DNA from: JBGSMX01 sp963790405
Lineage (GTDB): Bacteria; Actinomycetota; Coriobacteriia; Anaerosomatales; JAGXFU01
NCBI GenBank assembly: GCA_963790405.1
Contig: CAWBOJ010000005.1
Coordinates: 248,001-312,000 of the forward strand
DNA length: 64,000 nucleotides
Direction: 5' to 3'
The notes below the pieces were generated by a model. It had not been told where the DNA came from. It saw nothing but the letters and a program-made list of their open reading frames with translations, and searched no databases. Below are positions 8,347-16,311 of this stretch, one piece after another. Both the position numbers and the translations under genes were made by a program. Position 1 is the first letter of the stretch. Each line of letters begins with the position of its first letter.

Positions 8347-10581
8347 ATGTTGTCGAAGCGTTCGTTCGCGGTCGTAGTGACCGCCCTACTAGTGGTAGCT
8401 GGTGTGATAGGGGTGGTGTCCGCTGCCGCCACGGGCACGGTCAGCGGCGGCTACGCCGTGGTTCCCGTGGCTGATGGGGCAGGAGTTCAGTGGGGCGCTC
8501 TGGTCGACGGCGACACGGTGGTGTGGTCAGAAGGCACCTCGCCGCGACGTATCTACGAGCGAGACCTGACGACGGGTGATGTCTCAGGAGTATGTACGAC
8601 AGCCTACTTCCGCAAGCTCTCGGGGTTCGACGGCACGACCGTCGTCTGGGCCGACACGCGCAACGGTGCAGCCTACGACATCTATGCCTACGATCTGATC
8701 GCAGAAGCTGAATCCGAGATCTGCACGGCGACTGGCTATCAGGATGGCCCCGTCGTCGATGGAGACATCGTCGTATGGGAAGACACGAGGAACGGCGATT
8801 CCGACCTCTACATGATGGACATGTCCTCCGGAGTCGAGTCGGAGCTTGTGACAATCAGTGCCGACTGTGTCGCCCCGGACATCTCGGGTGACATCGTTGT
8901 CTGGATGGACGACCGCGCCGGGTCGGGCGACTACAACATCTACGCGAAGGACATTGAGAGCGGCGTCGAGTCCGAGGTCTGCACAGACACCGCATACCAG
9001 GACAACCCTGCCATCGACGGAGATATCGTGGTGTGGGACGACCAGCGTGGCGCTGACAAGGACATCTACATGCGCGACCTGGGCACCGGTGAGACGAAGG
9101 CGATCTGCACCGCCACCGGCAACCAGAGGAGTCCTCGCATCAGCGGTGATCTTGTCGTGTGGATGGACGATCGCAACCCGACGACCGACGTCTACGGCTA
9201 CGATCTCTCGGCGGGCAAGGAGTTCTACGTCTCGATGGCCGCGTATGATCAGGAGTACCCGGACGTCGACGGCACCACCGTCGCGTTCCAGGGTGACGGT
9301 GCGGCAGACATGGACGTATTCGTTGCGGTACCCGACACCGTGAAGCCGAGATCATGGTCGAACAACAAGACCACCTACACGGGCTCTGCGGCCATCAAGA
9401 TCGATGCCGAGGACACGTTCCAGATCCTCGGCGGCACGTATCCAGGGTCTGGCGTCAGCAACATCCACTACAAGGTCGACGACGCCAACTGGAGCGTCCA
9501 CTACGACGACACCTACACGCTCAACTACTCGCAGCTGGGCAAGCACCAGCTCGTCTACAAGGCTCAGGACAATGCGGGCATCTTGGAGACGCCGTACCAC
9601 TACGAGAATTTCACGATCGTCTCGGACGGCACGTACGAGTACGAGCCGGTGGCTGGCGATAACCGCTACGAGACTTCCATAGAGGTCTCCAAGCAGACCT
9701 ATCCCGACGGTGCTCACTCCGTTGTCGTTGCGACTGCCGTGAACTGGCCCGATGCACTCGGTGGCGCCGCACTTGCCGGTACCGTCGATGGCCCGATCCT
9801 GCTCGTCAAGAAGGACAGCGTTCCTCCGGCGATTGCTGCCGAGATTGAGCGGCTCGGTGCCGAGGAGGTCATCATCTTGGGCGGTACTGCGGTCGTGAGC
9901 GACGCGACTGAGGCTGAGCTGCTCGCGCTGGAAGATGTCGACACCACCATGCGGATCGGTGGAGACAACCGGTTCCAGACCGCGCAGCTCATCGCCGAAG
10001 AGACGGTCGACAGGCTCGGTGGCGGATGGGAGCGCACCGCGTTCGTGGCCACGGGCGACAACTTCCCCGATGCACTTGCGGCTGCTCCGATTGCCGCACG
10101 TCGTGGCTGGCCGATATTCTTGGCCAAGCCCAATGGCGCGGTGCCGATTGCCGCAATGAAGGACCTGGGTGTCACGCGAGTCTTCATCCTCGGCGGACCC
10201 GCCGTGGTGACCGAAGCGCAGGAGAAAGCGCTGACGGACTCCACCGATGGGTTCGGTGAAGCGAACGTCGAGCGTCTGCAAGGTGACAATCGCTACGAGA
10301 CCGCAGTGGTCGTGGCTCAGTATGGCGTCGACAATGTGAGCCTGTACTGGGATGGCGTGACCATCGCCACGGGTGAGAACTTCCCTGATGCACTTACCGG
10401 GGGGATCATCCCGGCCACCAACGGCTCAGTGATGGTGCTCACCAAGACGCACTCATTGCCTCCGAGTCTGGCTATCAAGCTCAAGGCCGAGAAGGAGTGG
10501 ATCCACGACGTCTATTACCTAGGTGGCACCAGCGCCATAGGCCAGTACGTGCGCGACCAGGTGTCAGGAATCCTGCAGTAG
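8347..10581 (+). CDS. Secreted beta-propeller / Ig-like / CW_binding_2 surface protein
   Basis: A 744-residue exported protein. A signal peptide covers about residues 1-30. About residues 30-325 hold repeated blades built on DGDIVVW.D.R...DIY..D (six or seven copies), as in TolB-like propellers. An Ig-like segment (about 330-425) begins with PDTVKPRSWSNNKTTYTGSA. From about residue 434 to the end there are three cell-wall-binding type 2 repeats (GDNRYETS, GGDNRFQTA and QGDNRYETA motifs). The repeats suggest non-covalent attachment to the wall. ATG at 8347 has GAGAGGGG upstream; ATG at 8332 is an alternative. The ligand is unknown. Confidence 0.85.
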   Translation: MLSKRSFAVVVTALLVVAGVIGVVSAAATGTVSGGYAVVPVADGAGVQWGALVDGDTVVWSEGTSPRRIYERDLTTGDVSGVCTTAYFRKLSGFDGTTVVWADTRNGAAYDIYAYDLIAEAESEICTATGYQDGPVVDGDIVVWEDTRNGDSDLYMMDMSSGVESELVTISADCVAPDISGDIVVWMDDRAGSGDYNIYAKDIESGVESEVCTDTAYQDNPAIDGDIVVWDDQRGADKDIYMRDLGTGETKAICTATGNQRSPRISGDLVVWMDDRNPTTDVYGYDLSAGKEFYVSMAAYDQEYPDVDGTTVAFQGDGAADMDVFVAVPDTVKPRSWSNNKTTYTGSAAIKIDAEDTFQILGGTYPGSGVSNIHYKVDDANWSVHYDDTYTLNYSQLGKHQLVYKAQDNAGILETPYHYENFTIVSDGTYEYEPVAGDNRYETSIEVSKQTYPDGAHSVVVATAVNWPDALGGAALAGTVDGPILLVKKDSVPPAIAAEIERLGAEEVIILGGTAVVSDATEAELLALEDVDTTMRIGGDNRFQTAQLIAEETVDRLGGGWERTAFVATGDNFPDALAAAPIAARRGWPIFLAKPNGAVPIAAMKDLGVTRVFILGGPAVVTEAQEKALTDSTDGFGEANVERLQGDNRYETAVVVAQYGVDNVSLYWDGVTIATGENFPDALTGGIIPATNGSVMVLTKTHSLPPSLAIKLKAEKEWIHDVYYLGGTSAIGQYVRDQVSGILQ

Positions 10582-10612
10582 AGAGTACTTTCGACGCCAA
10601 GCAAGCACGTTC

Positions 10613-10643
10613 GACGGGGGCCTCGCAACAGGGGGTCCCCGTC
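10613..10643 (+). terminator. Hairpin terminator candidate after the propeller protein
   Basis: GACGGGG (10613-10619) pairs with CCCCGTC (10637-10643) across a 17-base loop, followed by a moderately T-rich stretch. It lies 30 bases after the stop at 10581. Confidence 0.45.
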
Positions 10644-10669
10644 TGTCTTGCCGGTTTGAACCACTGGGC

Positions 10670-10700
10670 TTGTGCTTTTCGGGTGCAGTGGTGGTATAGT
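10670..10700 (+). promoter_or_regulatory. Promoter of the first cold-shock gene
   Basis: TTGTGC (10670-10675) and TATAGT (10695-10700) with a 19-base spacer, slightly long. It would give a 5' leader of about 110 bases before the ATG at 10818, consistent with the long leaders common in csp mRNAs. Confidence 0.45.
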
Positions 10701-10735
10701 TACACGTTGAACGGGCCGTTGGGGCCCGGAAGATT

Positions 10736-10779
10736 GCGACGTGACAACCCGCATTCTTTAGCGGTGACGGTCACGTCGC
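10736..10779 (+). promoter_or_regulatory. Stem-loop in the cold-shock mRNA leader
   Basis: GCGACGTGAC (10736-10745) and GTCACGTCGC (10770-10779) are a perfect ten-base inverted repeat with a 24-base loop. It lies entirely inside the predicted 5' leader, 38 bases before the start codon. cspA leaders in other bacteria act as RNA thermosensors (established); that this one does so is inference. Confidence 0.5.
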
Positions 10780-10817
10780 TTTGTTTGTGCCCTGCGGGGC
10801 GAGAGGATGGATCGACA

Positions 10818-11021
10818 ATGGCAGAAGGTACAGTCAAGTGGTTCAACGCTGACAAGGGCTACGGCTTCATCTCGCGTGAGGGTGGCGACGATCTGTTCGT
10901 CCACTTCACCGAGATCCAGGGCGACGGCTTCAAGACCCTCGACGAGGGTCAGAAGGTGTCGTTCGAAGAGACCACGGGCCAGAACGGCAAGCAGCAGGCC
11001 ACCAAGGTGACTGCACTCTAG
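10818..11021 (+). CDS. Cold-shock protein (CspA family)
   Basis: A 67-residue single cold-shock domain with RNP1 KGYGFIS and RNP2 DLFVHF, so a single-stranded nucleic-acid-binding RNA chaperone. It starts MAEGTVKWFNADKG at ATG 10818. It is preceded by a structured leader and followed by a very strong terminator, so it is probably monocistronic. A second, closely similar copy lies at 13688. Confidence 0.95.
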   Translation: MAEGTVKWFNADKGYGFISREGGDDLFVHFTEIQGDGFKTLDEGQKVSFEETTGQNGKQQATKVTAL

Positions 11022-11023
11022 AC

Positions 11024-11040
11024 TTCGTTTCTCAAACGAA
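11024..11040 (+). other. Small hairpin after the cold-shock gene
   Basis: TTCGTTT and AAACGAA form a seven-base stem with a three-base loop (CTC) immediately after the stop codon. It may protect the 3' end or assist the terminator that follows. Confidence 0.4.
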
Positions 11041-11047
11041 GACTTAC

Positions 11048-11085
11048 GAACCGGGCGACCCTAGGGTCGCCCGGTTCTCTTTCTA
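11048..11085 (+). terminator. Rho-independent terminator of the first cold-shock gene
   Basis: A 14-base stem (GAACCGGGCGACCC paired with GGGTCGCCCGGTTC, 11048-11077, two-base loop) followed by TCTTTCT. It is the strongest terminator in the window. Confidence 0.9.
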
Positions 11086-11140
11086 TCCGAAGCAGAGTAT
11101 CTCGCGGGGCCATCAATGGGACACTTTGGGAGGGCAACGT

Positions 11141-13030
11141 ATGATGGTAGGAGATTGCTTCCGTCCCAGGAGTGGCATGCGAGACGTGATGAAGATCGTC
11201 GTTAGGCCTGTCGGCTGGCTGTGCCTGGTGTTCGTGACGGGCATCCTGGTAGTAGGCCAGGTCACGAATGCTGCGGCGGTACCGACCACACGTCTTGCTG
11301 GCAGCGATAGATACGGGACTGCAGTTGCCGTAGCTCAGGCGGCGTATCCCGATGGTGCCTCGGCAATCGTGTTGGCAACAGGCGAGAACTGGCCTGATGC
11401 CATCGGGGGGAGTTCCCTTGCGGGTGCGCTCAACGCCCCGATCTTGCTGACGCGACGGGGCTCGATCCCGCCGAGCGTGCTCAATGCCATCGAGGCTCTC
11501 GGTCCTGAGAGCGTGTTCGTTCTCGGGGGTCCAGCGGCGGTCTCCGACGAAGCGCTGGCGATGCTCGGTCGTGTCGGGGTAGATGCGACGGCGGTGATCC
11601 GTGTGGCGGGGCAGAACCGATATCGGACGGCATCAATGGTGGCTTCGGCCACAATCGATGAGCTGGGCTCTGCCTGGTCCGGCCATGCCTACCTTGCGAC
11701 GGGTCTCACTTTTGCAGACGCGTTGAGTGTGGGCCCCGTGAGTGCTGCGACCGGCAGTCCTGTGTACCTGACAGATGTGGGCCGGTGGTCGACGACCATT
11801 GCATCGATGGTCTCGGCCGGAGTGACAGACGCCACGATTCTCGGAGGCGTAAATGCTGTAGATCCCGCAGTCGAGAAGCTGCTGGCCGAGGCGCTGGGTG
11901 GCGCGAAGCACGTAAATCGCGTGTGGGGTCCCGATCGCTATGCAACAGCGACGGCTATTGCGGACCATGCTTCTGCGACGGCCGCGTTCGATTTCGGGCG
12001 TCTCGGCATGGCCACGGGAGTCGAATGGGCGGATGCCGCGACTGCGGGGCCGTATCTCGGCTTGCAGAAGGCGCCGTTGCTTCTGGCCGCGCCGCTCGAG
12101 CTCTCAGACACGACCGCGAGCTGGCTGTATGCGAATCGCGGCGACATCGAGCGGTACGTCGAGTTTGGGGGATCGTCCGCACTGCGATGGTCGGTGCGTC
12201 AAGAGGCGCAGCATGCGCTCGTAGCCTCGGCATTCAACGGCTCGAAAGCGATGTCGCACATCGAGTATCTGGCGGGACTCGGTCCGCGGGCAGCCGGGGG
12301 CACGGCGGAGCTCGTGGCGTTCGGCTACATCGCAGCGACGCTGCGTTCCTACGGCTATGAGGCGTCGATGCAAACGGTCTACCTGCCCGGTGGCGGGACC
12401 TCGCGTAATGTCATCGCCGAGAAGACCGGCACCGAGCCGGGAGTCATCGTCCTTGGCGCGCACGTGGACAGCAAGCCACCCTCGCCGGGCGGGAATGATA
12501 ACGCTTCGGGAGTGGGTGTGGTGCTTGAGCTGGCGCGTGTGCTCGCCAAGGCGCCCACGGCTCCGACCGTCCGGTTCGTCGCTTTCGGAGCCGAGGAGAT
12601 CAGCGGACCTACCGCCGATGACCACCACTTTGGGTCTCGCCAGTACGTCGCGGGTCTTACTTCGACACAGCGAGCGCGGATCCAGGGCATGGTGTCGGTG
12701 GACATGGTCGGATACGGCAGTGTGCTGAACGTCCGGAGCCTGCGAAGGGCTCCGCAAACGGTAGTGAATTCACTGCAGGCTCGCGGTTCGTATTGCGGAC
12801 AGCCCGTGTATTTCTTGCTCGATCCAAGTGGTAGTGGCTGGAGCGATCATGAAGCATTCGAGTTTGCTGGCATCCCCGCAGCGTGGCTCGAGTGGCGCGA
12901 CGATCCCGTCTATCACACGGTCTACGACACCGCGGCTCACGTTCAACCGGAACGCGTGCGTGCAACGGGTCGCTTGATGCGAGGGTGGGTTCTCGGCATG
13001 TCACCCGAGTCTCTCGATGATCTGCGCTAG
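11141..13030 (+). CDS. Secreted CW_binding_2 / M28 aminopeptidase-like protein
   Basis: About 629 residues. A signal peptide (hydrophobic stretch at about residues 22-42) is followed by three cell-wall-binding type 2 repeats (about 46-360: GSDRYGTA, GQNRYRTA and GPDRYATA motifs), then an M28 zinc peptidase domain. The metal ligands look complete: His/Asp in GAHVDSKPPSPGGNDNASG, the EE pair in FGAEEISG, Asp in VSVDMVG and His in DPVYHTVYDT. This predicts a wall-tethered aminopeptidase feeding on extracellular peptides. ATG 11141 has GGGAGGG six bases upstream; a second ATG follows directly. The substrate is unknown. Confidence 0.88.
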   Translation: MMVGDCFRPRSGMRDVMKIVVRPVGWLCLVFVTGILVVGQVTNAAAVPTTRLAGSDRYGTAVAVAQAAYPDGASAIVLATGENWPDAIGGSSLAGALNAPILLTRRGSIPPSVLNAIEALGPESVFVLGGPAAVSDEALAMLGRVGVDATAVIRVAGQNRYRTASMVASATIDELGSAWSGHAYLATGLTFADALSVGPVSAATGSPVYLTDVGRWSTTIASMVSAGVTDATILGGVNAVDPAVEKLLAEALGGAKHVNRVWGPDRYATATAIADHASATAAFDFGRLGMATGVEWADAATAGPYLGLQKAPLLLAAPLELSDTTASWLYANRGDIERYVEFGGSSALRWSVRQEAQHALVASAFNGSKAMSHIEYLAGLGPRAAGGTAELVAFGYIAATLRSYGYEASMQTVYLPGGGTSRNVIAEKTGTEPGVIVLGAHVDSKPPSPGGNDNASGVGVVLELARVLAKAPTAPTVRFVAFGAEEISGPTADDHHFGSRQYVAGLTSTQRARIQGMVSVDMVGYGSVLNVRSLRRAPQTVVNSLQARGSYCGQPVYFLLDPSGSGWSDHEAFEFAGIPAAWLEWRDDPVYHTVYDTAAHVQPERVRATGRLMRGWVLGMSPESLDDLR

Positions 13031-13114
13031 CCGGGGTTGATCTCGGGTGCGGACGCATGTCGGTCCGGCATGCTAGGCTTTGCGCAAGGAACTCGCGAAG
13101 GGGAGGAGACGCTC

Positions 13115-13633
13115 ATGCGTCGGCTGTTTCTTGTTTCGGTTGTGTTGGTCGCGTGTCTGGCGCTTGTAGGCTGCGGCTCTTCGGCGGACACAGGCAGTGA
13201 TGCCGTGAGCACGGGTCCGGACACGAGTCCAGCTCTTGATGGCGGTGTGGTTCGTGTCGTCTTGGGCTGGGATGAGCCGGTGGACATGGACCTCGAGATC
13301 TGGGACGCGGATGGGCAGAATGCCGTGACCGCCGCCGGGATTGAGAACGAAGATGTTACGGATGGAACGGCGGGGACCGAGTACTTCGACTTTGCGGGTG
13401 ACTACGCTGAGGGCGAGTACGTGGTTTCCGTGTACTTCGCCGAGGAGACCAACATTGCCGATGAGGCCAATGTGATTCTGACCGTCACCAAGGCCGATGG
13501 TTCGACCCAGACGCGCAGTCGCACAATCGCCTGGGAGGAAGGCAGCGACCAGTGGCACGCCTTCAAAATCGATGGTGCCACAGGTGAGATTGAGGATGTC
13601 GACGAGATCGTAGAGACTGAGGTCAAGGAGTAG
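13115..13633 (+). CDS. Lipoprotein with a YfaP-like beta-sandwich domain
   Basis: A 172-residue exported lipoprotein. The signal peptide ends with the lipobox LALVGC, then an acidic Ser/Thr/Asp linker. The core VRVVLGWDEPVDMDLEIWD resembles the rvvL.W....DlDL.v.d opening of DUF2135/YfaP-type domains; this assignment is tentative. ATG at 13115 is preceded by GGGGAGG; upstream in-frame codons lack a signal peptide. The C-terminus is very acidic. It lies between the M28 surface protein and the second cold-shock gene. Confidence 0.7.
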   Translation: MRRLFLVSVVLVACLALVGCGSSADTGSDAVSTGPDTSPALDGGVVRVVLGWDEPVDMDLEIWDADGQNAVTAAGIENEDVTDGTAGTEYFDFAGDYAEGEYVVSVYFAEETNIADEANVILTVTKADGSTQTRSRTIAWEEGSDQWHAFKIDGATGEIEDVDEIVETEVKE

Positions 13634-13687
13634 TCTTGAGAGCGTCGCGTTTCTGTTGCCCCGCTGGGGGGCGGAAAGAGGTATGGC

Positions 13688-13891
13688 ATGAGTGAAGGTA
13701 CAGTGAAATGGTTCAACCCCGACAAAGGCTATGGCTTCATCGAGATCGAGGGTGAGGACGACGTGTTCGTCCACTTCAGCGAGATACAGGGTGAAGGGTT
13801 CAAGAGCCTCGACGAGGGTCAGGCGGTTGCGTTCGAGATCACGACCGGTCAGAACGGTAAGCCGCAGGCGAGCAACGTCCGAAAGATCTGA
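13688..13891 (+). CDS. Cold-shock protein (CspA family), second copy
   Basis: A 67-residue cold-shock domain with KGYGFIE (RNP1) and DVFVHF (RNP2), about four-fifths identical by eye to the copy at 10818. ATG at 13688 follows GAAAGAGG. The leader back to the previous stop is only about 54 bases and contains a small CCCC/GGGG hairpin, so it lacks the long structured leader of the first copy and may be regulated differently or cotranscribed with the lipoprotein gene. Confidence 0.95.
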   Translation: MSEGTVKWFNPDKGYGFIEIEGEDDVFVHFSEIQGEGFKSLDEGQAVAFEITTGQNGKPQASNVRKI

Positions 13892-13918
13892 CTCTGCGCA
13901 TCAGTTTGAATTGTCTAG

Positions 13919-13950
13919 GAGGCGGTCCCATCGGGGCCGCCTCTTGCTTG
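13919..13950 (+). terminator. Terminator of the second cold-shock gene
   Basis: GAGGCGGTCCC pairs with GGGGCCGCCTC (13919-13943, three-base loop, one G-U pair), followed by TTGCTTG. The U tract is short but the stem is strong. Confidence 0.75.
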
Positions 13951-14096
13951 TGTGCTGGCGACATGAGGGGAGCCTGGTCGATTCTGCCAGGGCGGGAGTC
14001 AAGCCGTTGCGCTCGGATATTATGGGAGTGAGGGCAACGGGGTATTCTGGTTTCTAGGAGCAATGGATGCGACTGGGTCGACAGGGGGAGGAACCG

Positions 14097-14627
14097 ATGA
14101 AGACTGCACGTATTGTGATGGCGTCGTTGCTTGTGATCGCGGTGATGGGCGCGAGTCTCATGCTCACGGGATGCGAGAAGGCCGCCGAGCAGGCTAGTGA
14201 AGCATTGGTTGAGGGCGCGACGGGCGTGGATGTCGACGCGGATGAGAACAAGGTGACGATAGAGGGCGAGGACGGCAGCACGGTTGAGATCCAGAGTAGC
14301 GACGCAGAGCTGCCGGACGGTTTCCCTGACGATGTGCCGGTCTACGACGCGGCGATAGAAAGCTCAAGCAAGTTCTCTGCGGATGGCGGGACTTCCTATG
14401 CAGTGAGCCAGACGACAGGCGACGACTTCGACGACGTGCTGGCTTGGTTCAAGGCCGAGCTGGCGGACAGCGGGTGGAGTGAGTCGGGCAGCACGTCGAG
14501 CGAATCGGACGGCGCCAAGTTCGGGCTCATCGCTGCGACGAAAGGCGGCAACGAACTCTCGGTTGGCGTTCAGTCCGAAGACGGGTCCGAGACGCAGATC
14601 ACACTGACTGTCGTGAGCGAGGAGTAG
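14097..14627 (+). CDS. Lipoprotein of unknown function
   Basis: A 176-residue lipoprotein: signal peptide MKTARIVMASLLVIAVMGAS, then lipobox MLTGC. The mature part begins with an Ala/Glu-rich helix, then PDGFPDDVPVYDAAI, which resembles a motif seen in small actinobacterial lipoproteins without known function. The C-terminal half looks like an alpha/beta domain. ATG at 14097 has GGGGGAGG upstream. The next gene starts seven bases after the stop, so both are probably in one transcript. Confidence 0.7.
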   Translation: MKTARIVMASLLVIAVMGASLMLTGCEKAAEQASEALVEGATGVDVDADENKVTIEGEDGSTVEIQSSDAELPDGFPDDVPVYDAAIESSSKFSADGGTSYAVSQTTGDDFDDVLAWFKAELADSGWSESGSTSSESDGAKFGLIAATKGGNELSVGVQSEDGSETQITLTVVSEE

Positions 14628-14633
14628 GAGCGC

Positions 14634-15242
14634 ATGCGCACGAGAGCGTTGACTGGGCTACTCCTGATTCTTCTGCTTGCCGGAGCGATGATGAGCACCG
14701 CGTGCACCCGCGACAGCGACTCGGTGTCCACAGAGGATTCTGCCGTGTCGACGGAGACCGAGACGGGGGAGATGACGCTCGACTCCTCTGCATTCGAAGA
14801 CAAGGGCCAGATACCGGTGCGCTTCGCTCGGCAGGGCGTCGAGGGCGGCGACAACGTCTCTCTCCCGTTCAGCTGGAAGCACCCGCCCGAGGCGACCGAG
14901 TCGTTTGCGCTACTGCTGTATGACTCGCACCCGGCTGCTCACAGGTGGGTCCACTGGATCGTGGTCGACATGCCTTCCGAAACGACCGAGTTGCCCGAAG
15001 GGGCGAGCGGGACGGACATGCCTCCCGGGTCTGTCGAACACTCGAATTCCTGGGGTGATGTCGGGTATGGAGGTCCCGAGCCGCCGGAGGGGACGGGAGG
15101 TCACTACTACCTGGCCACCCTATATGCGCTTGATGTGCCTGAACTTGACGTCGCGGCAGATGCCGATCTCCGGACGTTTCTGAGAGCCGTCCAGGGCCAC
15201 GTGCTTGCCGAAGCGAAGATCGAGGGATCGTTGGGGCGCTGA
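14634..15242 (+). CDS. PEBP / YbhB-YbcL (Raf kinase inhibitor-like) lipoprotein
   Basis: A 202-residue lipoprotein with lipobox MSTAC and a Ser/Thr linker, then a phosphatidylethanolamine-binding protein fold. Family motifs visible: NVSLPFSWKHPPEATESFALLLYD (the DPD.P-like region), HRWVHWIVVDMP, and the G..GYGGPEPPEGTGGHYY ligand-site motif. The bacterial family's ligand and role are largely unknown. It directly follows another lipoprotein gene. Confidence 0.88.
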   Translation: MRTRALTGLLLILLLAGAMMSTACTRDSDSVSTEDSAVSTETETGEMTLDSSAFEDKGQIPVRFARQGVEGGDNVSLPFSWKHPPEATESFALLLYDSHPAAHRWVHWIVVDMPSETTELPEGASGTDMPPGSVEHSNSWGDVGYGGPEPPEGTGGHYYLATLYALDVPELDVAADADLRTFLRAVQGHVLAEAKIEGSLGR

Positions 15243-15251
15243 CAAGACGAG

Positions 15252-15599
15252 CTAGACAGTCACTTCGGCAGCCCACAGCCCATGGAGGTTGCAGTACGCG
15301 ACGGCGCGCACGATCGTGCCAGACTCGACGGCCAGCACGGCACTGACGTGGGGATTGACGGCAACGGGAGAGAGTTCGAACCGGACAATCGGAGCATCGT
15401 CGACTAGCAGCTCAATCCACTGGATGAAGTGGTCGGGCTGGTTCGGGTGCGCGACGTAGTGGCCCACTTTGGCCGAAAGGAGGATTCCGCCGTCCACCTG
15501 TTCGGTCGTAATGTGAGGCGTGTGTTTCTTCTGGAAGTCGTCGGCTGCGTCCAGGTCGGTCACGTGGTTCAGTCCGCCGAGAATCGGTGCGTCAGTCAT
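15252..15599 (-). CDS. sor: Superoxide reductase (neelaredoxin type)
   Basis: A 115-residue class II superoxide reductase: it reduces superoxide to peroxide without making oxygen, a hallmark of anaerobes. The mononuclear Fe(His)4Cys site is visible: His residues in KKHTPHI and KVGHYVAHPNQPDH, and the Cys/His pair in AYCNLHGLW near the C-terminus. There is no N-terminal desulforedoxin domain. The start is supported by GGAGGAG. It is transcribed divergently from the isochorismatase-like gene. Confidence 0.92.
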   Translation of the reverse strand: MTDAPILGGLNHVTDLDAADDFQKKHTPHITTEQVDGGILLSAKVGHYVAHPNQPDHFIQWIELLVDDAPIVRFELSPVAVNPHVSAVLAVESGTIVRAVAYCNLHGLWAAEVTV

Positions 15600-15634
15600 G
15601 AGTCTCCTCCGTGCGAGGTCGTTCGATCGTTACA

Positions 15635-15649
15635 CGGGTCTTATACCCG
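15635..15649. promoter_or_regulatory. Short inverted repeat in the sor/isochorismatase divergent region
   Basis: CGGGT-CTTAT-ACCCG (15635-15649) is a perfect five-base inverted repeat in the 110 bases between divergent start codons. A TAGAAT at 15675-15680 could be a -10 for the rightward gene. This is a weak operator candidate. Confidence 0.25.
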
Positions 15650-15709
15650 CATGTGTTCCCAGACATCGTCTCAGGTAGAATCACTCAGGTACCGATGAGG
15701 AGGATCCAC

Positions 15710-16292
15710 ATGCCAGCTCCGGAACACACGCTCGTTCGAGCCGAGGACATGGTTCTCGTGCTGATAGACCTGCAGGAGCGGTTGGCTGCAGTCATGGAAG
15801 ACCGCGATCGCGTGGTGGATCGCTCGGCCAAGCTCGCGCGCGCTGCAGCGCTCGTGGGCGCGCCAATCATCATGACGCGTCAGTATCCCGCCGGTCTCGG
15901 GCCGGTCGTCAGCGATCTGGAAGGCCTGCTGTTGGAATTGGCTCGCGATGGCGCGCATGTCATCGGTGTCGACAAGGTCGCTTTCTCGTGTGTGGCTGAG
16001 CCGAGCTTCGCCTCTGCTCTCGACGTCCACCGGCCGTCGTCAGGTTGTGTTGACCGGCATGGAGACGCACATCTGTGTGGCTCAGACTGCGCTGGCGCTG
16101 GCATCCGGTCATCAGGTCCATGTCGTCGCAGACGCGTGCTGCAGCCGTGAGCCGCTTGCACACGAGGTGGCTCTCGACCGCTTGCGCACCGCAGGCATCA
16201 CCGTCACCGTTGCCGAGTCTGTGATGTACGAGGCGGTAGGCGTGGCTGCGACCGACCAGTTCAAGGCCCTCCTCGCCATCGTGAAAGACTGA
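15710..16292 (+). CDS. Isochorismatase-family cysteine hydrolase (frameshifted as read)
   Basis: The first part carries VLIDLQERL with the catalytic Asp and IIMTRQYPAGLG. After a frame change the second part carries VVLTGMETHICVAQTALAL with the catalytic Cys. Removing one C near 16027 joins them as SALDVTGRRQVVLTG without loss, giving about 193 residues, normal for the family. Members hydrolyse amide or vinyl-ether substrates; the actual substrate is unknown. ATG 15710 has GAGGAGG upstream. The break is probably a sequence error. Confidence 0.8.
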
Positions 16293-16311
16293 CCGAAAGG
16301 CCGCCGTCCGC

